Positions 16,804 through 27,182 are shown, counted from the first letter of the stretch. The stretch: 58,518 nt of DNA from Marinobacter bryozoorum (GCF_023156245.1 NZ_JAKZAH010000024.1:1-58518), one strand, 5' to 3'. The notes: generated by a model from the letters alone, not told the origin. A program made the numbers and translations.

Positions 16804-19416
16804 TCACGTTTTCAGCATCCGGCGCAACTCATACAGGTGCTCCAGGGCCTGGCGAGGGGTCAGGTTGTCCGGGTCCAGGGATTCCAGTGCCCGTTCCACC
16901 GCGCTGGGTTCGAGGCTTGCGAACATATCGCCCTGGAATACTTCTGAGTCTGGCGACTGTGGTGTCTTTGGGGTAGCCGGAGGACCTGCGAGAGTTACGG
17001 GAGCGTCGTTTTCGCCTTCCAGTCGCTTGAGCTGCTGGCGGGCATGCTGGATAACGCCATGGGGCACCCCGGCCAGCTGCGCCACCTGGAGACCATAACT
17101 CTGGCTGGCGGGGCCATCATGCACCGTGTGCAGGAAGACAATGCTGTCTTCGTGTTCGGTAGCGGTGAGGTGCACGTTGACGGCGTGCTCCAACTGGTCA
17201 GCCAGTTGGGTCAGCTCGAAATAGTGGGTGGCAAACAGGGTGTAGCAACCAATTTCCCGGGCCAGGTGCTCGGCGGTCGCCCAGGCCAGGGACAGGCCAT
17301 CAAAGGTGCTGGTGCCCCGGCCCACTTCGTCCATCAGCACCAGGCTGTGAGCGGTGGCGTTGTGCAGGATATTGGCGGTTTCTGTCATTTCCACCATGAA
17401 GGTTGAGCGGCCACCGGCAATATCGTCAGAAGATCCCATGCGGGTGAAAATTCGATCCACCGGGCCCAGCACGGCCCGGTCAGCAGGAACAAAGCTGCCG
17501 CAGTAGGCGAGTAAGGCAATCAGGGCGGTCTGGCGCATGTAAGTGGACTTACCGCCCATGTTCGGGCCGGTGATAACCAGCATTCGCCGCTGCTCGTCCA
17601 TCAACACATTGTTGGGGACAAAGGGTTCGTCCAGCAGCTGCTCGACTACCGGGTGACGACCGGCGTCGATATCCAGGCCGGGCTGTTCGCGGAACCCGGG
17701 TGCGGTCAGTCGAAGACTGGTGGCCCGCTCGGCGAAGTTGGCCAGCACGTCCAGCTCTGCCAGCGCCTGGGCACTGTCCTGCAGGTGAGGCAGTTGTTCC
17801 GCCAGGCGCTCCAGCAGTTCGTCATAGAGGCCTTTTTCCCGGGCCAGGGCGCGGCTCTTGGCGCTCAGGGCCTTGTCTTCGAATTCCTTGAGCTCCGGGG
17901 TGATAAAGCGCTCGGCGTTCTTCAGGGTCTGGCGGCGTATGTAGTCCACCGGCGCCTGGTCAGACTGGGCCCGGCTGATCTCGATGTAATAGCCGTGCAC
18001 CCGGTTGTAGCCCACCTTCAGGGTGCTGATACCGGTCCGTTCCCGCTCCCGTGTCTCCACATCCAGCAGGTACTGGCCGGCGTTCTCGCTGATGTTGCGG
18101 AGGTCATCCAGCTCGTCGTCGTAGCCTTCACGGATCACGCCGCCGTCCCTGATGACCACGGGTGGATTGTCGATGACGGCTCGCTCCAGCAGTTCGCTGA
18201 GTTGCGGGTATTCGCTGATGGTGTTCGCCAGTTCAACGACGTGATCGGAGTTCACCGGGGTAAGGGCCCGTTGCAGATCGGGCAGGGCGGCGAAGGCATC
18301 CCGAAGCCGGGCCAGGTCCCGGGGGCGGGCTGAGCGCAGGGCGACCCGGGCCAGGATACGTTCAATGTCGCCTACCTTTTTTAGCAAGTCGTGCACGGGT
18401 TCGTAATGGAAACCGTCCAGCAGGGCAGCGACCGCATGTTGCCGTTGGCGCACCTGTTCTGCGTCTCGCAGCGGCCGGTTGAGCCAGCGCCGGAGCTGCC
18501 GGGCGCCCATGGCGGTGGCGGTGCGATCCATGACCCAGGCCAGTGTGTGCTGGTGGCCGCCCAGCAGGTTGGTGTCGATCTCCAGGTTGCGGCGGCTGGT
18601 GGCGTCCAGCACCACGGCGTCTTCCCGCCGCTCGCGGGTGAGCTTGCGGATATGGGGCAGGGCTGTGCGCTGGGTTTCCCGGGCGTACTGCAGCAGGCAA
18701 CCGGCGGCGCAGATGGCCAGTGTAAGGTCTTCGCAGCCGAAGCCGGTAAGGTCGCGCACCTGGAGTTGCTGGGTGAGTAACCGGTGGGCTGTGTCACCCT
18801 CGAACAGCCAGGGCCCCTGGCGCCTTATCCCGTTGAGGCCCTCCAGCACGTCCGGGTAGGGGAAGTCCTCGCTAATGAGCACTTCCGCCGGGCTGAGGCG
18901 CTGGATTTCTTCCTGCAGGGCGTCCAGCCCCTCGATCTCAGACACCGCAAAGCGCCCGCTGGAAATGTCCAGGGTAGCTATGCCGAAGTTGCCTCGACTG
19001 TGGTGGATCGCCAATAGCAGATTGTCTCTGCGGTCTTCCAGGAAGGCCTCGTCGCTGAGGGTGCCGGGAGTGATGATGCGCACCACCCGGCGTTCCACCG
19101 GGCCCTTGGCGGTGGCCGGGTCGCCAACTTGTTCACAGATGGCAATGGATTGCCCGCTCCGCACCAGGCGAGCGATGTAGTTCTCGGCAGCATGGTAGGG
19201 GACGCCCGCCATGGGGATCGGACTGCCGCCAGACTGGCCCCGGGCCGTCAGGGTGATGTCGATCAGTTCAGCCGCTTTCTTGGCGTCCTCATAGAACAGC
19301 TCGTAGAAATCCCCCATTCGGTAGAACAGCAGTTCATTGGGGTGTTCACCCTTGATCTTGAGGTACTGGCGGATCATGGGAGTATGCTGGGATTGGTCGT
19401 TCTGGGCTGCCGACAT
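16804..19416 (-). CDS. mutS: DNA mismatch repair protein MutS
   Basis: An 870-residue MutS. The mismatch-recognition Phe motif is in the N-terminal domain ([20 protein letters not shown], with F-x-E). The ATPase carries Walker [14 protein letters not shown] at about residue 615 and Walker [16 protein letters not shown] at about residue 697, then [11 protein letters not shown]. The C-terminal end [19 protein letters not shown] is the short tetramerisation tail. It binds mismatches as a dimer and recruits MutL. It is divergent from the pncC/cinA gene over 175 bp. Confidence 0.97.
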   Translation of the reverse strand: MSAAQNDQSQHTPMIRQYLKIKGEHPNELLFYRMGDFYELFYEDAKKAAELIDITLTARGQSGGSPIPMAGVPYHAAENYIARLVRSGQSIAICEQVGDPATAKGPVERRVVRIITPGTLSDEAFLEDRRDNLLLAIHHSRGNFGIATLDISSGRFAVSEIEGLDALQEEIQRLSPAEVLISEDFPYPDVLEGLNGIRRQGPWLFEGDTAHRLLTQQLQVRDLTGFGCEDLTLAICAAGCLLQYARETQRTALPHIRKLTRERREDAVVLDATSRRNLEIDTNLLGGHQHTLAWVMDRTATAMGARQLRRWLNRPLRDAEQVRQRQHAVAALLDGFHYEPVHDLLKKVGDIERILARVALRSARPRDLARLRDAFAALPDLQRALTPVNSDHVVELANTISEYPQLSELLERAVIDNPPVVIRDGGVIREGYDDELDDLRNISENAGQYLLDVETRERERTGISTLKVGYNRVHGYYIEISRAQSDQAPVDYIRRQTLKNAERFITPELKEFEDKALSAKSRALAREKGLYDELLERLAEQLPHLQDSAQALAELDVLANFAERATSLRLTAPGFREQPGLDIDAGRHPVVEQLLDEPFVPNNVLMDEQRRMLVITGPNMGGKSTYMRQTALIALLAYCGSFVPADRAVLGPVDRIFTRMGSSDDIAGGRSTFMVEMTETANILHNATAHSLVLMDEVGRGTSTFDGLSLAWATAEHLAREIGCYTLFATHYFELTQLADQLEHAVNVHLTATEHEDSIVFLHTVHDGPASQSYGLQVAQLAGVPHGVIQHARQQLKRLEGENDAPVTLAGPPATPKTPQSPDSEVFQGDMFASLEPSAVERALESLDPDNLTPRQALEHLYELRRMLKT

Positions 19417-19591
19417 GAAAACGTCCGGTTAAAGTTGTGCGGTCTCTGTCTGGAGTCTGATTGCTGCCCGTGTAGAATCGGACAATCACCGGATGGTGCC
19501 GTCACTGAATAAACACGGCACCGGGGCCGGCCCGGGCAGGCCACCGGATTGTAAGAGAAACGGCCAGCGGATGAAATGAGGAGGCGTGTGA

Positions 19592-20089
19592 ATGCTCAAG
19601 GAAACAACCCTGCAACAAACGGTGCAGCAACTGGGTGACCTGCTCTCCCTGAGAGGCGAAACCGTGGTAACCGCCGAGAGCTGCACCGGTGGCTGGATGG
19701 CGAAGGCGTTGACGGACCGGGCCGGCTCATCGGCCTATGTCCTGGGGGGACTTGTCACTTATAGCAACAGCATGAAATGTGACCTGTTGGACGTGCCATC
19801 CGAGATACTGGCGGAGCATGGCGCGGTCAGTGAACCGGTGGTGCGACAGATGGTGGCAGGTGCCGTCCAGGCAACTGGTGCCAACTATGCCATTGCCACC
19901 AGCGGCGTTGCCGGCCCGGGGGGAGGCACTGAGGACAAGCCGGTAGGAACGGTCTGGTTTGCGTGGGGGGCGCCCGCCAGCGGTATTGTCGCGCAGCAAT
20001 GCCACTTTGACGGCGACCGGGATGCCGTGCGCCGACAGAGCGTTGTCTATGCCCTGCAGGGACTGCTGGATTACCTGCACAAGGCATAA
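19592..20089 (+). CDS. pncC: CinA C-terminal domain protein, nicotinamide-nucleotide amidase
   Basis: A 165-residue stand-alone CinA C-terminal domain. The signature is clear: VVTAESCTGGWMAKALTD near residue 30, VLGGLVTYSNSMKCDLL, and SGVAGPGGGTEDKPVGTVW near residue 105. PncC hydrolyses nicotinamide mononucleotide to nicotinate mononucleotide and ammonia, part of NAD recycling in the cytoplasm. The gene precedes recA by 110 bp, the same order as in Pseudomonas and E. coli, but recA has its own SOS promoter. Confidence 0.92.
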   Translation: MLKETTLQQTVQQLGDLLSLRGETVVTAESCTGGWMAKALTDRAGSSAYVLGGLVTYSNSMKCDLLDVPSEILAEHGAVSEPVVRQMVAGAVQATGANYAIATSGVAGPGGGTEDKPVGTVWFAWGAPASGIVAQQCHFDGDRDAVRRQSVVYALQGLLDYLHKA

Positions 20090-20121
20090 GTGGCTGATAT
20101 GGCGGCTTTCCGGGAAAGGGG

Positions 20122-20167
20122 TTGGTCTGCCGCCACGACTGTGTTTTAATACTGTTCAAGTATACAG
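20122..20167 (+). promoter_or_regulatory. recA promoter with perfect LexA (SOS) box
   Basis: TTGGTC (20122-20127) and TTTAAT (20145-20150) are spaced by 17 bp. CTGT-TCAAGTAT-ACAG at 20152-20167 fits the SOS consensus CTGTN8ACAG exactly and would cover the start point of transcription. LexA binding here represses recA until DNA damage. Confidence 0.85.
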
Positions 20168-20199
20168 TAACCGGTCAGGACTATTGAGGGTTTGCACCG

Positions 20200-21252
20200 A
20201 TGGAAGACAATCGCAAGAAAGCACTGAGTGCTGCACTGAGCCAGATCGAGCGTCAGTTCGGCAAGGGCGCCGTCATGAAAATGGGCGACCAGCCCCGGGA
20301 GGCCATCCCGGCCGTGTCTACCGGCTCACTGGGGCTGGATGTGGCCCTGGGTATCGGCGGGTTGCCCTATGGTCGTATCGTCGAAATCTATGGCCCCGAG
20401 AGCTCCGGTAAGACCACGCTGACTCTCCAGGTCGTCGCGGAGGCCCAGAAGCAGGGTAAAACCTGCGCGTTTGTCGATGCCGAGCATGCCCTGGACCCGA
20501 TCTATGCGGAGAAACTGGGCGTGAATGTGGACGACCTGCTGGTTTCCCAGCCGGACACCGGTGAGCAGGCCCTGGAAATTGCCGATATGCTGGTTCGTTC
20601 CAACGCTGTAGACGTGATCATCGTCGACTCGGTTGCCGCGCTTACCCCCAAGGCGGAAATCGAAGGCGAGATGGGCGACAGCCATGTCGGCCTGCAGGCA
20701 CGCCTTATGTCCCAGGCCCTGCGCAAGCTGACTGGTAACGTCAAGCACGCCAACTGCCTGATGGTTTTTATCAACCAGATCCGTATGAAGATCGGCGTGA
20801 TGTTCGGCAGCCCGGAAACCACCACCGGTGGTAATGCCCTCAAGTTCTACTCTTCCGTTCGCCTGGATATCCGTCGCATCGGCTCCGTGAAGGAAGGCGA
20901 TGAGGTAGTGGGTAACGAAACCCGGGTGAAGGTGGTCAAGAACAAGGTGTCGCCGCCCTTCAAGCAGGCCGAGTTCCAGATCATGTACGGCAAGGGCATC
21001 TACCACATGGCTGAAGTGCTCGATATGGGCGTTAAAGAAGGCTTTGTGGACAAGTCCGGTGCCTGGTACGCCTACAAAGGCGACAAGATCGGTCAGGGCA
21101 AGGCCAATGCCGCCAAGTTCCTGGAAGAAAACCCTGAGGTGGCGACCGAGATCGAGGCTGGCATCCGTGAGAAGCTGATGCCCAAGCCGGTTCCAAAGGA
21201 CAAGGCTGCGGCAGAAGTGGCTGCGGAAGAGACCAACGACGAGCTGCTCTGA
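20200..21252 (+). CDS. recA: Recombinase RecA
   Basis: A 350-residue RecA with all family marks: Walker [11 protein letters not shown] near residue 66, [12 protein letters not shown], the [19 protein letters not shown]alker B segment, loop 1 [19 protein letters not shown], and loop 2 following [16 protein letters not shown]. The C-terminal tail is acidic, as expected. It forms the filament on single-stranded DNA and activates LexA self-cleavage. The SOS box upstream shows LexA control. No recX follows; the next gene is a flavodoxin-like protein. Confidence 0.98.
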   Translation: MEDNRKKALSAALSQIERQFGKGAVMKMGDQPREAIPAVSTGSLGLDVALGIGGLPYGRIVEIYGPESSGKTTLTLQVVAEAQKQGKTCAFVDAEHALDPIYAEKLGVNVDDLLVSQPDTGEQALEIADMLVRSNAVDVIIVDSVAALTPKAEIEGEMGDSHVGLQARLMSQALRKLTGNVKHANCLMVFINQIRMKIGVMFGSPETTTGGNALKFYSSVRLDIRRIGSVKEGDEVVGNETRVKVVKNKVSPPFKQAEFQIMYGKGIYHMAEVLDMGVKEGFVDKSGAWYAYKGDKIGQGKANAAKFLEENPEVATEIEAGIREKLMPKPVPKDKAAAEVAAEETNDELL

Positions 21253-21296
21253 TTCGTTGCTGATTGTTTCGCCGGGTTAACTGGAGAAAGGGTGCC

Positions 21297-21767
21297 ATGG
21301 GAGACACCAGGAAATTGTTGATCGTGGCCCACGCCCCTTCGCCAAATACCCGCAAGTTGCGGGATGCGGTGGCGGAGGGTGCTGGTCACCCGGACATCGA
21401 GAATGTCGAAGTCCGGGTACTGGCGCCGCTGGACGCAGGGCCGGAGGATGTGCTCTGGTGTGATGCCATCCTGCTCGGTACCACTGAGAACCTCGGGTAT
21501 ATGAGTGGTGCCCTGAAGGATTTCTTTGACCGCAGTTATTACCCCTGCCTCGAAGAAACCCAGGCGTTGCCTTTTACCTTCTATATCCGTGCTGGCCACG
21601 ATGGTACGGGTACCCATCGTGCCATTGAGAGTATTACCACGGGCCTGCGTTGGCGGCAGGTGCAGGAGCCCCTGCTGTGTCGGGGCGAATTCCGTGAGGA
21701 ATTCGTGGAGCAGTGTCGCGACCTGGGCATGACCATGGCGGCCAGCCTGGACGCTGGCCTGCTCTGA
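21297..21767 (+). CDS. Flavodoxin-like / NADPH-dependent FMN reductase family protein
   Basis: A 156-residue flavodoxin-fold protein. The first strand and FMN phosphate loop are LLIVAHAPSPNTRKLRDAV; the second flavin contact is ILLGTTENLGYMSGALKDFF, followed by DRSYY. It would bind FMN and transfer electrons; the partner is unknown. ATG 21297 is chosen over 21264 because GGAGAAAGGG precedes it and the residues before it are not conserved-looking. It lies 44 bp after recA, where many relatives have recX. Confidence 0.75.
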   Translation: MGDTRKLLIVAHAPSPNTRKLRDAVAEGAGHPDIENVEVRVLAPLDAGPEDVLWCDAILLGTTENLGYMSGALKDFFDRSYYPCLEETQALPFTFYIRAGHDGTGTHRAIESITTGLRWRQVQEPLLCRGEFREEFVEQCRDLGMTMAASLDAGLL

Positions 21768-21819
21768 CCTTCAGTTGCAACCAGGGCAGCTGGCCTGGCC
21801 TTGACCGGGTTGTGCCCGG

Positions 21820-22104
21820 TTAAGCGCTGGTGCTGATATTGCGCCCCCGGCGGTCTTCCAGCTCCGCAGGCTGGCGGGTCCTGGGGTTCAGTAACCTGGG
21901 CCTCCGCCGACTGGCTTTTCGCCGCCGGTCCGGGCCATCGAAGGGTAACTGGCCACGGCGCCGATCTGGCTGTACTCGCCGGTCAGTTGCCGGTTTTGCC
22001 GGCGCTGGTGGGGCTTCCCTTATTCGAACAACTTCCTTTGCCGGCGTTTTCTTTGTGCGGTCCAGCGCTGAAAGTGAATGGGTCAGCGTTTTCAGAATGT
22101 CCAC
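21820..22104 (-). CDS. Small basic hypothetical protein with DRR repeats
   Basis: A 94-residue protein starting at GTG 22104, behind GGGAGAAAGG. After a short helix (VDILKTLTHSLSALDRTKK) it becomes very rich in Arg and Pro, with four DRR-type repeats (TDRRVQPDRRRG, GPDRRRKASRRR, LEDRRGR). It is probably disordered and could bind nucleic acid or a membrane. A longer frame starting at 22179 is possible but has no ribosome site. I do not recognise a family. Confidence 0.55.
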   Translation of the reverse strand: MDILKTLTHSLSALDRTKKTPAKEVVRIREAPPAPAKPATDRRVQPDRRRGQLPFDGPDRRRKASRRRPRLLNPRTRQPAELEDRRGRNISTSA

Positions 22105-22226
22105 AAGCCTTTCTCCCTGCCAGGTCGTTCCCTCCGAGAGCGGAAAGCCGACGGTTGCGGTCGGCCATAATGAACGCACTTCCTGATAATCTATCGGCCT
22201 CCTATGATTAATCTTTAATCAATAAA

Positions 22227-22242
22227 TGTGAGTTTATTCACA
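22227..22242. promoter_or_regulatory. Perfect CRP/Vfr-type site TGTGA-N6-TCACA
   Basis: TGTGAGTTTATTCACA fits the CRP core consensus TGTGAN6TCACA with no mismatch, with AAA just before it. It lies 125 bp before the Lon-related protease gene and 123 bp from the divergent small gene. Another inverted repeat, TGATTAA-TCT-TTAATCA, lies at 22205-22221. The site suggests cAMP-CRP (Vfr) control of one or both genes. Confidence 0.6.
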
Positions 22243-22366
22243 GTCCGGAAGGGTTCCGATACGGAACGCGACAGTTGTTCTCCAACGTCCTACAATGGCG
22301 GGTTCTCCGGGGCGGAAATTTCCGTCCGTATCCTGACACCCCGACCGGCAACAACAGGACATCACT

Positions 22367-24778
22367 TTGAAGGCATTGCCCCTGAATCAGCTTTACAAGG
22401 CTTGCGTACTCAAGGACCTCCCCTTCAAGACCACCCGACAGCTGGATCCCCTGGCTGAAATCGTGGGTCAGAACCGCGCCCAGGAAGCCGTCCGCTTTGC
22501 GCTTTCCATGCCTCATGGGGGCTATAACGTGTACGCCGTGGGCCGCAATGGGCTGGGCAAGCGCACCATGATGTTGCGCTACCTGGAACACCATGAGGAT
22601 AAAGAGCACCGAATCCACGACTGGTGTTACGTCGCCAATTTCGATGACCCCAGGGTACCCAGGATGCTGCGACTGCCGTCAGGGGAAGGCGCGAACCTGA
22701 AGCAGGATATGGAGAAGCTCATGTCCCGGCTGGTCAAGATGATCCCCCAGACCTTCGACAGCGACAACTTCCTTGAGCGGGCCGAGCAGCTGAAGAATGA
22801 GTATGGCAAGAAGCAGGAAGATGAACTGGAGAAAGTCGCTAACCAGGCCAAGCGCAAGAAGGTGAGCCTGACCCTGACCACGCCCGGTGGCTATCGACTG
22901 GTGGCCATGAACGGTGAAGAGCCCCACACAGCCGAGAGCTTCGCCCAGCTAACCGAGGCCCAGCGCAACAAGTTTGAAGATGAGATCAACAAGCTTGAGA
23001 AGAAACTGCGCCAGGCGGTAAGAAAGATCGCCGACTGGGAGCAGGAATACGCGGAAAAGCAGCAGTCCCTGAACCAGGAGACCCTGGAGTCCATCTCTGG
23101 TCACCAGATTGACGAGCTGACCGCCCGCTATGAAAGCCTGCCCGACGTGGTCGCCTACCTGGAAGCAGTTCGCGAAGACCTGGCAGAGAACCTGGATATT
23201 TTCCTCGACGACAACGAGGAGCAGGCCGCCATCGCCTACGCGTCACTGGACAAGAAAATGCCCCGGCGCTACCTGGTTAACCTGCTGGTTCACCAGAAGA
23301 CTGATGAGGTGCCTGTGATCGTGGAGGACAACCCCACTTACCACAATCTGTTTGGCTACGTGGAGAATGTTACCTTCAAGGGCACCGTGTTCACCGACTA
23401 TTCACTGATTCGCCCGGGCAGCCTGCACCGTGCCAACGGCGGCTATCTGCTGATGGATGCCATCAAGGTGCTGGAGCAGCCCTTCGTATGGGATGGTCTC
23501 AAGCGCGCCTTGCGTAGCAAGTCCATCATGATTAACTCCCTGGAGCGGGAGCTTACCCTCTCCGGCACCATCTCACTGGAGCCGGAAGCGATCCCCCTGG
23601 ACGTAAAAATCGTCTTGTTTGGCGACCGGGAAACCTGGATGCTGCTGCAGGAATACGATCCGGAATTCGCCGAGTTGTTCCGGGTGACGGCAGATTTCGA
23701 GAACGAAATGCGGCGAACACCGGAAAGCCAGGTGCTCTACGCCAAGTTCATTGCCAGCCTGGTACACGAGAAATCCCTGCTGCACTGTGACCGCAAGGCC
23801 GTGGCCCGGATCATCGAATACAGCTCACGTACCGCGGAGCACCAGGGCCGGTTGTCGCTTCACGCCGCCGATATTGCCAACCTGTTACGGGAGTCAGATT
23901 ATTGGGCCCGGCAGGCCGGTGCCCGCTTGATACACGCCGACCATGTGGAGCAGGCCCTGGCCAGTGCCCAGTACCGTAGCAGCCGGATTCGGGATCAGTT
24001 CTACGACTCGATCCGTGATGGTTCCACGCTGGTGACGACGGAAGGCAAGCGTATCGGGCAGGTGAACGCGCTGTCGGTGCTGTCCACGGGCGGCTTCGAG
24101 TTTGGTCTGTCCAACCGGGTGACCGCGACCTGTTACTACGGAGACGGTGACGTCATGGACATCGAGCGGGACGTCAAGCTTGGCGGCAATATCCATTCCA
24201 AGGGCGTAATGATCCTCAGTGCCTGGATGTCTTCCCGGTTTGCCCGCAAGGACCCCATGCACCTGTCAGCCAGCCTTACGTTTGAGCAGAATTATGGCGA
24301 GGTAGACGGTGACAGTGCCTCAGTGGCAGAGCTGTGCGCCCTGGTTTCGGCCCTGTCTGATATTCCGGTCCGCCAGGATATGGCGATCACCGGTTCGATG
24401 AATCAGTTTGGCGAGATCCAGCCGATCGGCGGTGCAAACGAAAAGATCGAAGGCTTCTTCGAGACCTGCGTGATCAAGGGGCTGACCGGCACCCAGGGTG
24501 TGATCATCCCGGCCACCAATGTCCAGAACCTGATGCTCGACAGCCGCGTGGTTGACGCGGTCAGGGAAGGTCAGTTCCATGTTTACCCGGTGCACTCAGT
24601 GGAGGAGGCCATTGAGCTGCTGCTGGGCAAGCCGGCCGGTCGTGTGGACCGAAAGGGTAATTACCCGAGAGGTACGGTCTTCGCCACGATCACCAGGCGG
24701 CTGGCAGATATGCGGGAGCATGAGCGACAGGAGCATGAAGGACACTCAGGGGCTGCAAAGGACTCCACGATCCATTAA
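22367..24778 (+). CDS. Lon-related ATP-dependent protease (LonB/YcbZ-type)
   Basis: An 803-residue protein. The N-terminal AAA part begins with LDPLAEIVGQNRAQEAVRFA and a loop GRNGLGKRT that is a relaxed Walker A (Arg after the Lys). A long charged helical insert spans about residues 130-260. The middle has NLFGYVENVTFKGTVFTDY and RPGSLHRANGGYLLMDA, typical of this branch. The C-terminal Lon protease domain has the catalytic Ser in DGDSASVAEL (about residue 649) and Lys in GGANEKIEGFF (about 692). The TTG start at 22367 gives MKALPLNQLY, as in homologues. It probably degrades or remodels cytoplasmic proteins under stress. Confidence 0.88.
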   Translation: MKALPLNQLYKACVLKDLPFKTTRQLDPLAEIVGQNRAQEAVRFALSMPHGGYNVYAVGRNGLGKRTMMLRYLEHHEDKEHRIHDWCYVANFDDPRVPRMLRLPSGEGANLKQDMEKLMSRLVKMIPQTFDSDNFLERAEQLKNEYGKKQEDELEKVANQAKRKKVSLTLTTPGGYRLVAMNGEEPHTAESFAQLTEAQRNKFEDEINKLEKKLRQAVRKIADWEQEYAEKQQSLNQETLESISGHQIDELTARYESLPDVVAYLEAVREDLAENLDIFLDDNEEQAAIAYASLDKKMPRRYLVNLLVHQKTDEVPVIVEDNPTYHNLFGYVENVTFKGTVFTDYSLIRPGSLHRANGGYLLMDAIKVLEQPFVWDGLKRALRSKSIMINSLERELTLSGTISLEPEAIPLDVKIVLFGDRETWMLLQEYDPEFAELFRVTADFENEMRRTPESQVLYAKFIASLVHEKSLLHCDRKAVARIIEYSSRTAEHQGRLSLHAADIANLLRESDYWARQAGARLIHADHVEQALASAQYRSSRIRDQFYDSIRDGSTLVTTEGKRIGQVNALSVLSTGGFEFGLSNRVTATCYYGDGDVMDIERDVKLGGNIHSKGVMILSAWMSSRFARKDPMHLSASLTFEQNYGEVDGDSASVAELCALVSALSDIPVRQDMAITGSMNQFGEIQPIGGANEKIEGFFETCVIKGLTGTQGVIIPATNVQNLMLDSRVVDAVREGQFHVYPVHSVEEAIELLLGKPAGRVDRKGNYPRGTVFATITRRLADMREHERQEHEGHSGAAKDSTIH

Positions 24779-24863
24779 CCTCTTGGAAATGCCCGGATAA
24801 GTCCCGGATTTTCCGGCGTGTTCCCGGTTTACGGCAGGGCCAACCATAACAGGAGCGACAACA

Positions 24864-25490
24864 ATGACCGATATCCAGCAAACCGTGTACGTGGTCGAGG
24901 ATGATGAGGCAGTACGCGATTCACTGGAATTGCTGCTGAAATCCGATGGCAAGCAGGTGAAAACCTACCCCAGCGCCACCGACTTTCTCGGCGATTATTC
25001 CGAGCAGATGGCCGGTTGTATCGTACTGGATATCCGCATGCCTGGTATGGACGGCATGGAACTCCAGAAAAAGCTCAATGGCCGCCATTCGTTGTTGCCC
25101 ATCATCTTCGTGACCGGCCACGGTGACGTGCCCCTGGCCGTGGACGCCATGAAAGAGGGCGCCGTGGACTTTATCCAGAAGCCATACCGTGAAGAAGCCC
25201 TGCTGGAAAAGATCGAGTCAGCGCTGGAGCAGGACCAGGAACAGCGCAAGACCCTCGGTGAGCGGCAGGAGATCGTCCGCAAGATCAAGACCCTGACGCC
25301 CCGTGAAACCGAGATCATGGAGCGGATGATTGCCGGCCAGGCCAACAAGGTCATCGCCATCGAGCTGGATATCAGCCAGCGTACGGTGGAGATCCACCGG
25401 TCCCGGGTAATGCACAAGATGGGCACGCACTCGCTGGCACACCTGGTGCGCATGGTGTTGTCCGTAAAGGACCTTATCGACGTCGGATGA
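24864..25490 (+). CDS. FixJ/NarL-type response regulator
   Basis: A 208-residue two-domain response regulator. The receiver has VYVVEDDEAVRDSLELLL, the phosphoacceptor Asp near residue 56 (CIVLDIRMPGMDGMEL), FVTGHGDVPLAVDAMK and the conserved Lys in DFIQKPY. A LuxR-type HTH follows at about residues 140-205 (LTPRETEIMERMIAGQANKV, SQRTVEIHRSRVMHKM). It resembles FixJ and StyR. The kinase gene starts 45 bp later, so they form a two-component pair. Confidence 0.93.
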   Translation: MTDIQQTVYVVEDDEAVRDSLELLLKSDGKQVKTYPSATDFLGDYSEQMAGCIVLDIRMPGMDGMELQKKLNGRHSLLPIIFVTGHGDVPLAVDAMKEGAVDFIQKPYREEALLEKIESALEQDQEQRKTLGERQEIVRKIKTLTPRETEIMERMIAGQANKVIAIELDISQRTVEIHRSRVMHKMGTHSLAHLVRMVLSVKDLIDVG

Positions 25491-25534
25491 AATACGGCCC
25501 ATCATCTCCGTACCCTTTCAACCGGCAGTAACCT

Positions 25535-27130
25535 ATGACTGATCAGGCCAGTACCGAGCCTACGGTACTACTCGTTGACGATAACGCCCAGAATCTCAAG
25601 GTCCTTTACGAAACACTGAAGGACCGGGGCTACCGTCTGCTGATCGCCAATGATGGTGAAAAGGCCCTGAGCCTGGCCCAGCGCCACCATCCGGAAGTCA
25701 TACTGCTGGATATCATGATGCCCGACCTGGATGGCTACCAGGTTTGTGAGCGTCTCAAGGCGGATCCTGCCACCGCAGACTCTGCCGTGGTCTTCCTGTC
25801 TGCACTGGATGATGTTGATGCCAAGCTGCGGGGGTTTTCCCTTGGTGGCGCGGATTATATTTCCAAGCCGTTCCAGGCCCAGGAAGTCATCGCAAGGGTC
25901 GGTACCCATGCAAGGGTGATCCGCCTCGAGCGCGCCCTGCAGCAACGAAACCGTGAGCTGGAAAGTGACCAGACTCGAATTCTCAATGCCATCAGCGAGG
26001 GCATTTATGGCCTCGATGCCGAGGGCAACATCGCCTTTGCCAATCCTGCTGCGGGCTTGATCAGTCGTTGCAGCGTGGAAGAGCTTGTGGGCCGGAATTT
26101 CTTCGAGTTCCATTTCCGTCAGCCCCGCCCATGTTCCGGCGAGTTGTGGCAGGAGTCCGGTGATGCCGGTGAAGAGCCGGATCCCGGTCTGCTGCCTGTG
26201 CAGGCTACCTGCAGTCAGGGGATCGCGGAACATCAGCGCAATGTAACCCTCTATCGGGCGGACGGCTCAGCCTTCCCGGCGGAATATCGGGCGACCCCCA
26301 AGAAAGAGGGCGGTCAGCTCACCGGCGCGGTAGTGGTCTTCCGTGATATCACGACGGAGCTGGAAAGCGAGCAGGCCCTTGAGGATGCCCGCAACCTGGT
26401 CCAGGAGCAGCGTGACCAGTTGGCCCATGCCTCTCGCATGGCCACCATGGGGGAGATGGCGGCTGGGTTTGCCCATGAAGTGAACCAGCCCCTGACTGCG
26501 ATTACCAACTACGCCCGCGTAGCCTTACGCATGCTGCGTACCGACGATCCGGACCCTGAGTTGCTCTCCCAGACCCTGGAAAAGATTGAGGCCCAGTCTC
26601 ATCGGGCCAGCGAGGTGGTGCGGCGAATACGGGGTTTCGTGCGCAAGCCCGCCATAGGTAAGGAAGTGCTGTCGGTAGGGGGGCTGCTGGAGGAAACCCG
26701 CCAGTTTGCGGAAGTCGATGCCCGTAATAATGATGGCGGCGTCGAGATCCGGGTGGCTGACGATGTGCCGGATGTGGTGGCCGATCCTGTGCAAGTTCAG
26801 CAGGTGGCCCTGAACCTGATTCGTAACGCGCTGGAGTCTACTCGCAGCGCGGAGTCACGGGAGCCAGTGAGGGTGGCTGCCCGTATGCTTGATGAGCATA
26901 CGGTGCGGATTGATGTTCGCGATCATGGTGAAGGCCTTCCTGAGGACGCCGAGCAGAAGCTGTTTCTGCCGTTCTTCACCACCAAGAAGGAGGGTATGGG
27001 TATCGGTCTGACGTTGTGCCGGTCGTTGATCCAGGCCCAGGGTGGTGAGATCGGGTTCGAGCGTCCGGACGGCGCCGGGGCGGTGTTTTATTTTACCTTG
27101 CCGGTGGCCCCACAAGGCAGGGATAACTAA
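25535..27130 (+). CDS. Hybrid sensor: receiver-PAS-histidine kinase
   Basis: A 531-residue soluble protein. An N-terminal receiver covers residues 8-125 (VLLVDDNAQNLKVLYETL, phosphoacceptor Asp near 58 in VILLDIMMPDLDGYQ). A PAS domain covers about 150-275 (ILNAISEGIYGLDAEGNIAF). The kinase core has its His near residue 314 in MGEMAAGFAHEVNQPLTAI, N box NLIRNALEST, then DHGEGLP, FFTTKKEGMGIGLTLC. No membrane segment is present, so the signal is internal or comes through the receiver. It presumably phosphorylates the FixJ-type regulator. The HEVNQPLTAI box is typical of FixL-like kinases. Confidence 0.92.
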   Translation: MTDQASTEPTVLLVDDNAQNLKVLYETLKDRGYRLLIANDGEKALSLAQRHHPEVILLDIMMPDLDGYQVCERLKADPATADSAVVFLSALDDVDAKLRGFSLGGADYISKPFQAQEVIARVGTHARVIRLERALQQRNRELESDQTRILNAISEGIYGLDAEGNIAFANPAAGLISRCSVEELVGRNFFEFHFRQPRPCSGELWQESGDAGEEPDPGLLPVQATCSQGIAEHQRNVTLYRADGSAFPAEYRATPKKEGGQLTGAVVVFRDITTELESEQALEDARNLVQEQRDQLAHASRMATMGEMAAGFAHEVNQPLTAITNYARVALRMLRTDDPDPELLSQTLEKIEAQSHRASEVVRRIRGFVRKPAIGKEVLSVGGLLEETRQFAEVDARNNDGGVEIRVADDVPDVVADPVQVQQVALNLIRNALESTRSAESREPVRVAARMLDEHTVRIDVRDHGEGLPEDAEQKLFLPFFTTKKEGMGIGLTLCRSLIQAQGGEIGFERPDGAGAVFYFTLPVAPQGRDN

Positions 27131-27154
27131 TTTCGAAAAGTTTTCGGGAAAGCG

Positions 27155-27182
27155 TTGACATGCCGGGAGGCATCTATATAAT
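27155..27182 (+). promoter_or_regulatory. Strong sigma-70 promoter of tRNA-Asp
   Basis: TTGACA (27155-27160) and TATAAT (27177-27182) are both perfect and 16 bp apart. GCGCCC directly after the -10 is the GC-rich discriminator found at stringently controlled stable-RNA promoters. The tRNA begins about 77 bp after the expected start point. Confidence 0.85.

Noticed and set aside
22522..22548. Broken ATP site in the Lon-related protease (GKR instead of GKS/T)
   Set aside because: I recall relaxed Walker A loops in this branch, and the protease dyad and other motifs are intact, so I do not call it inactive.
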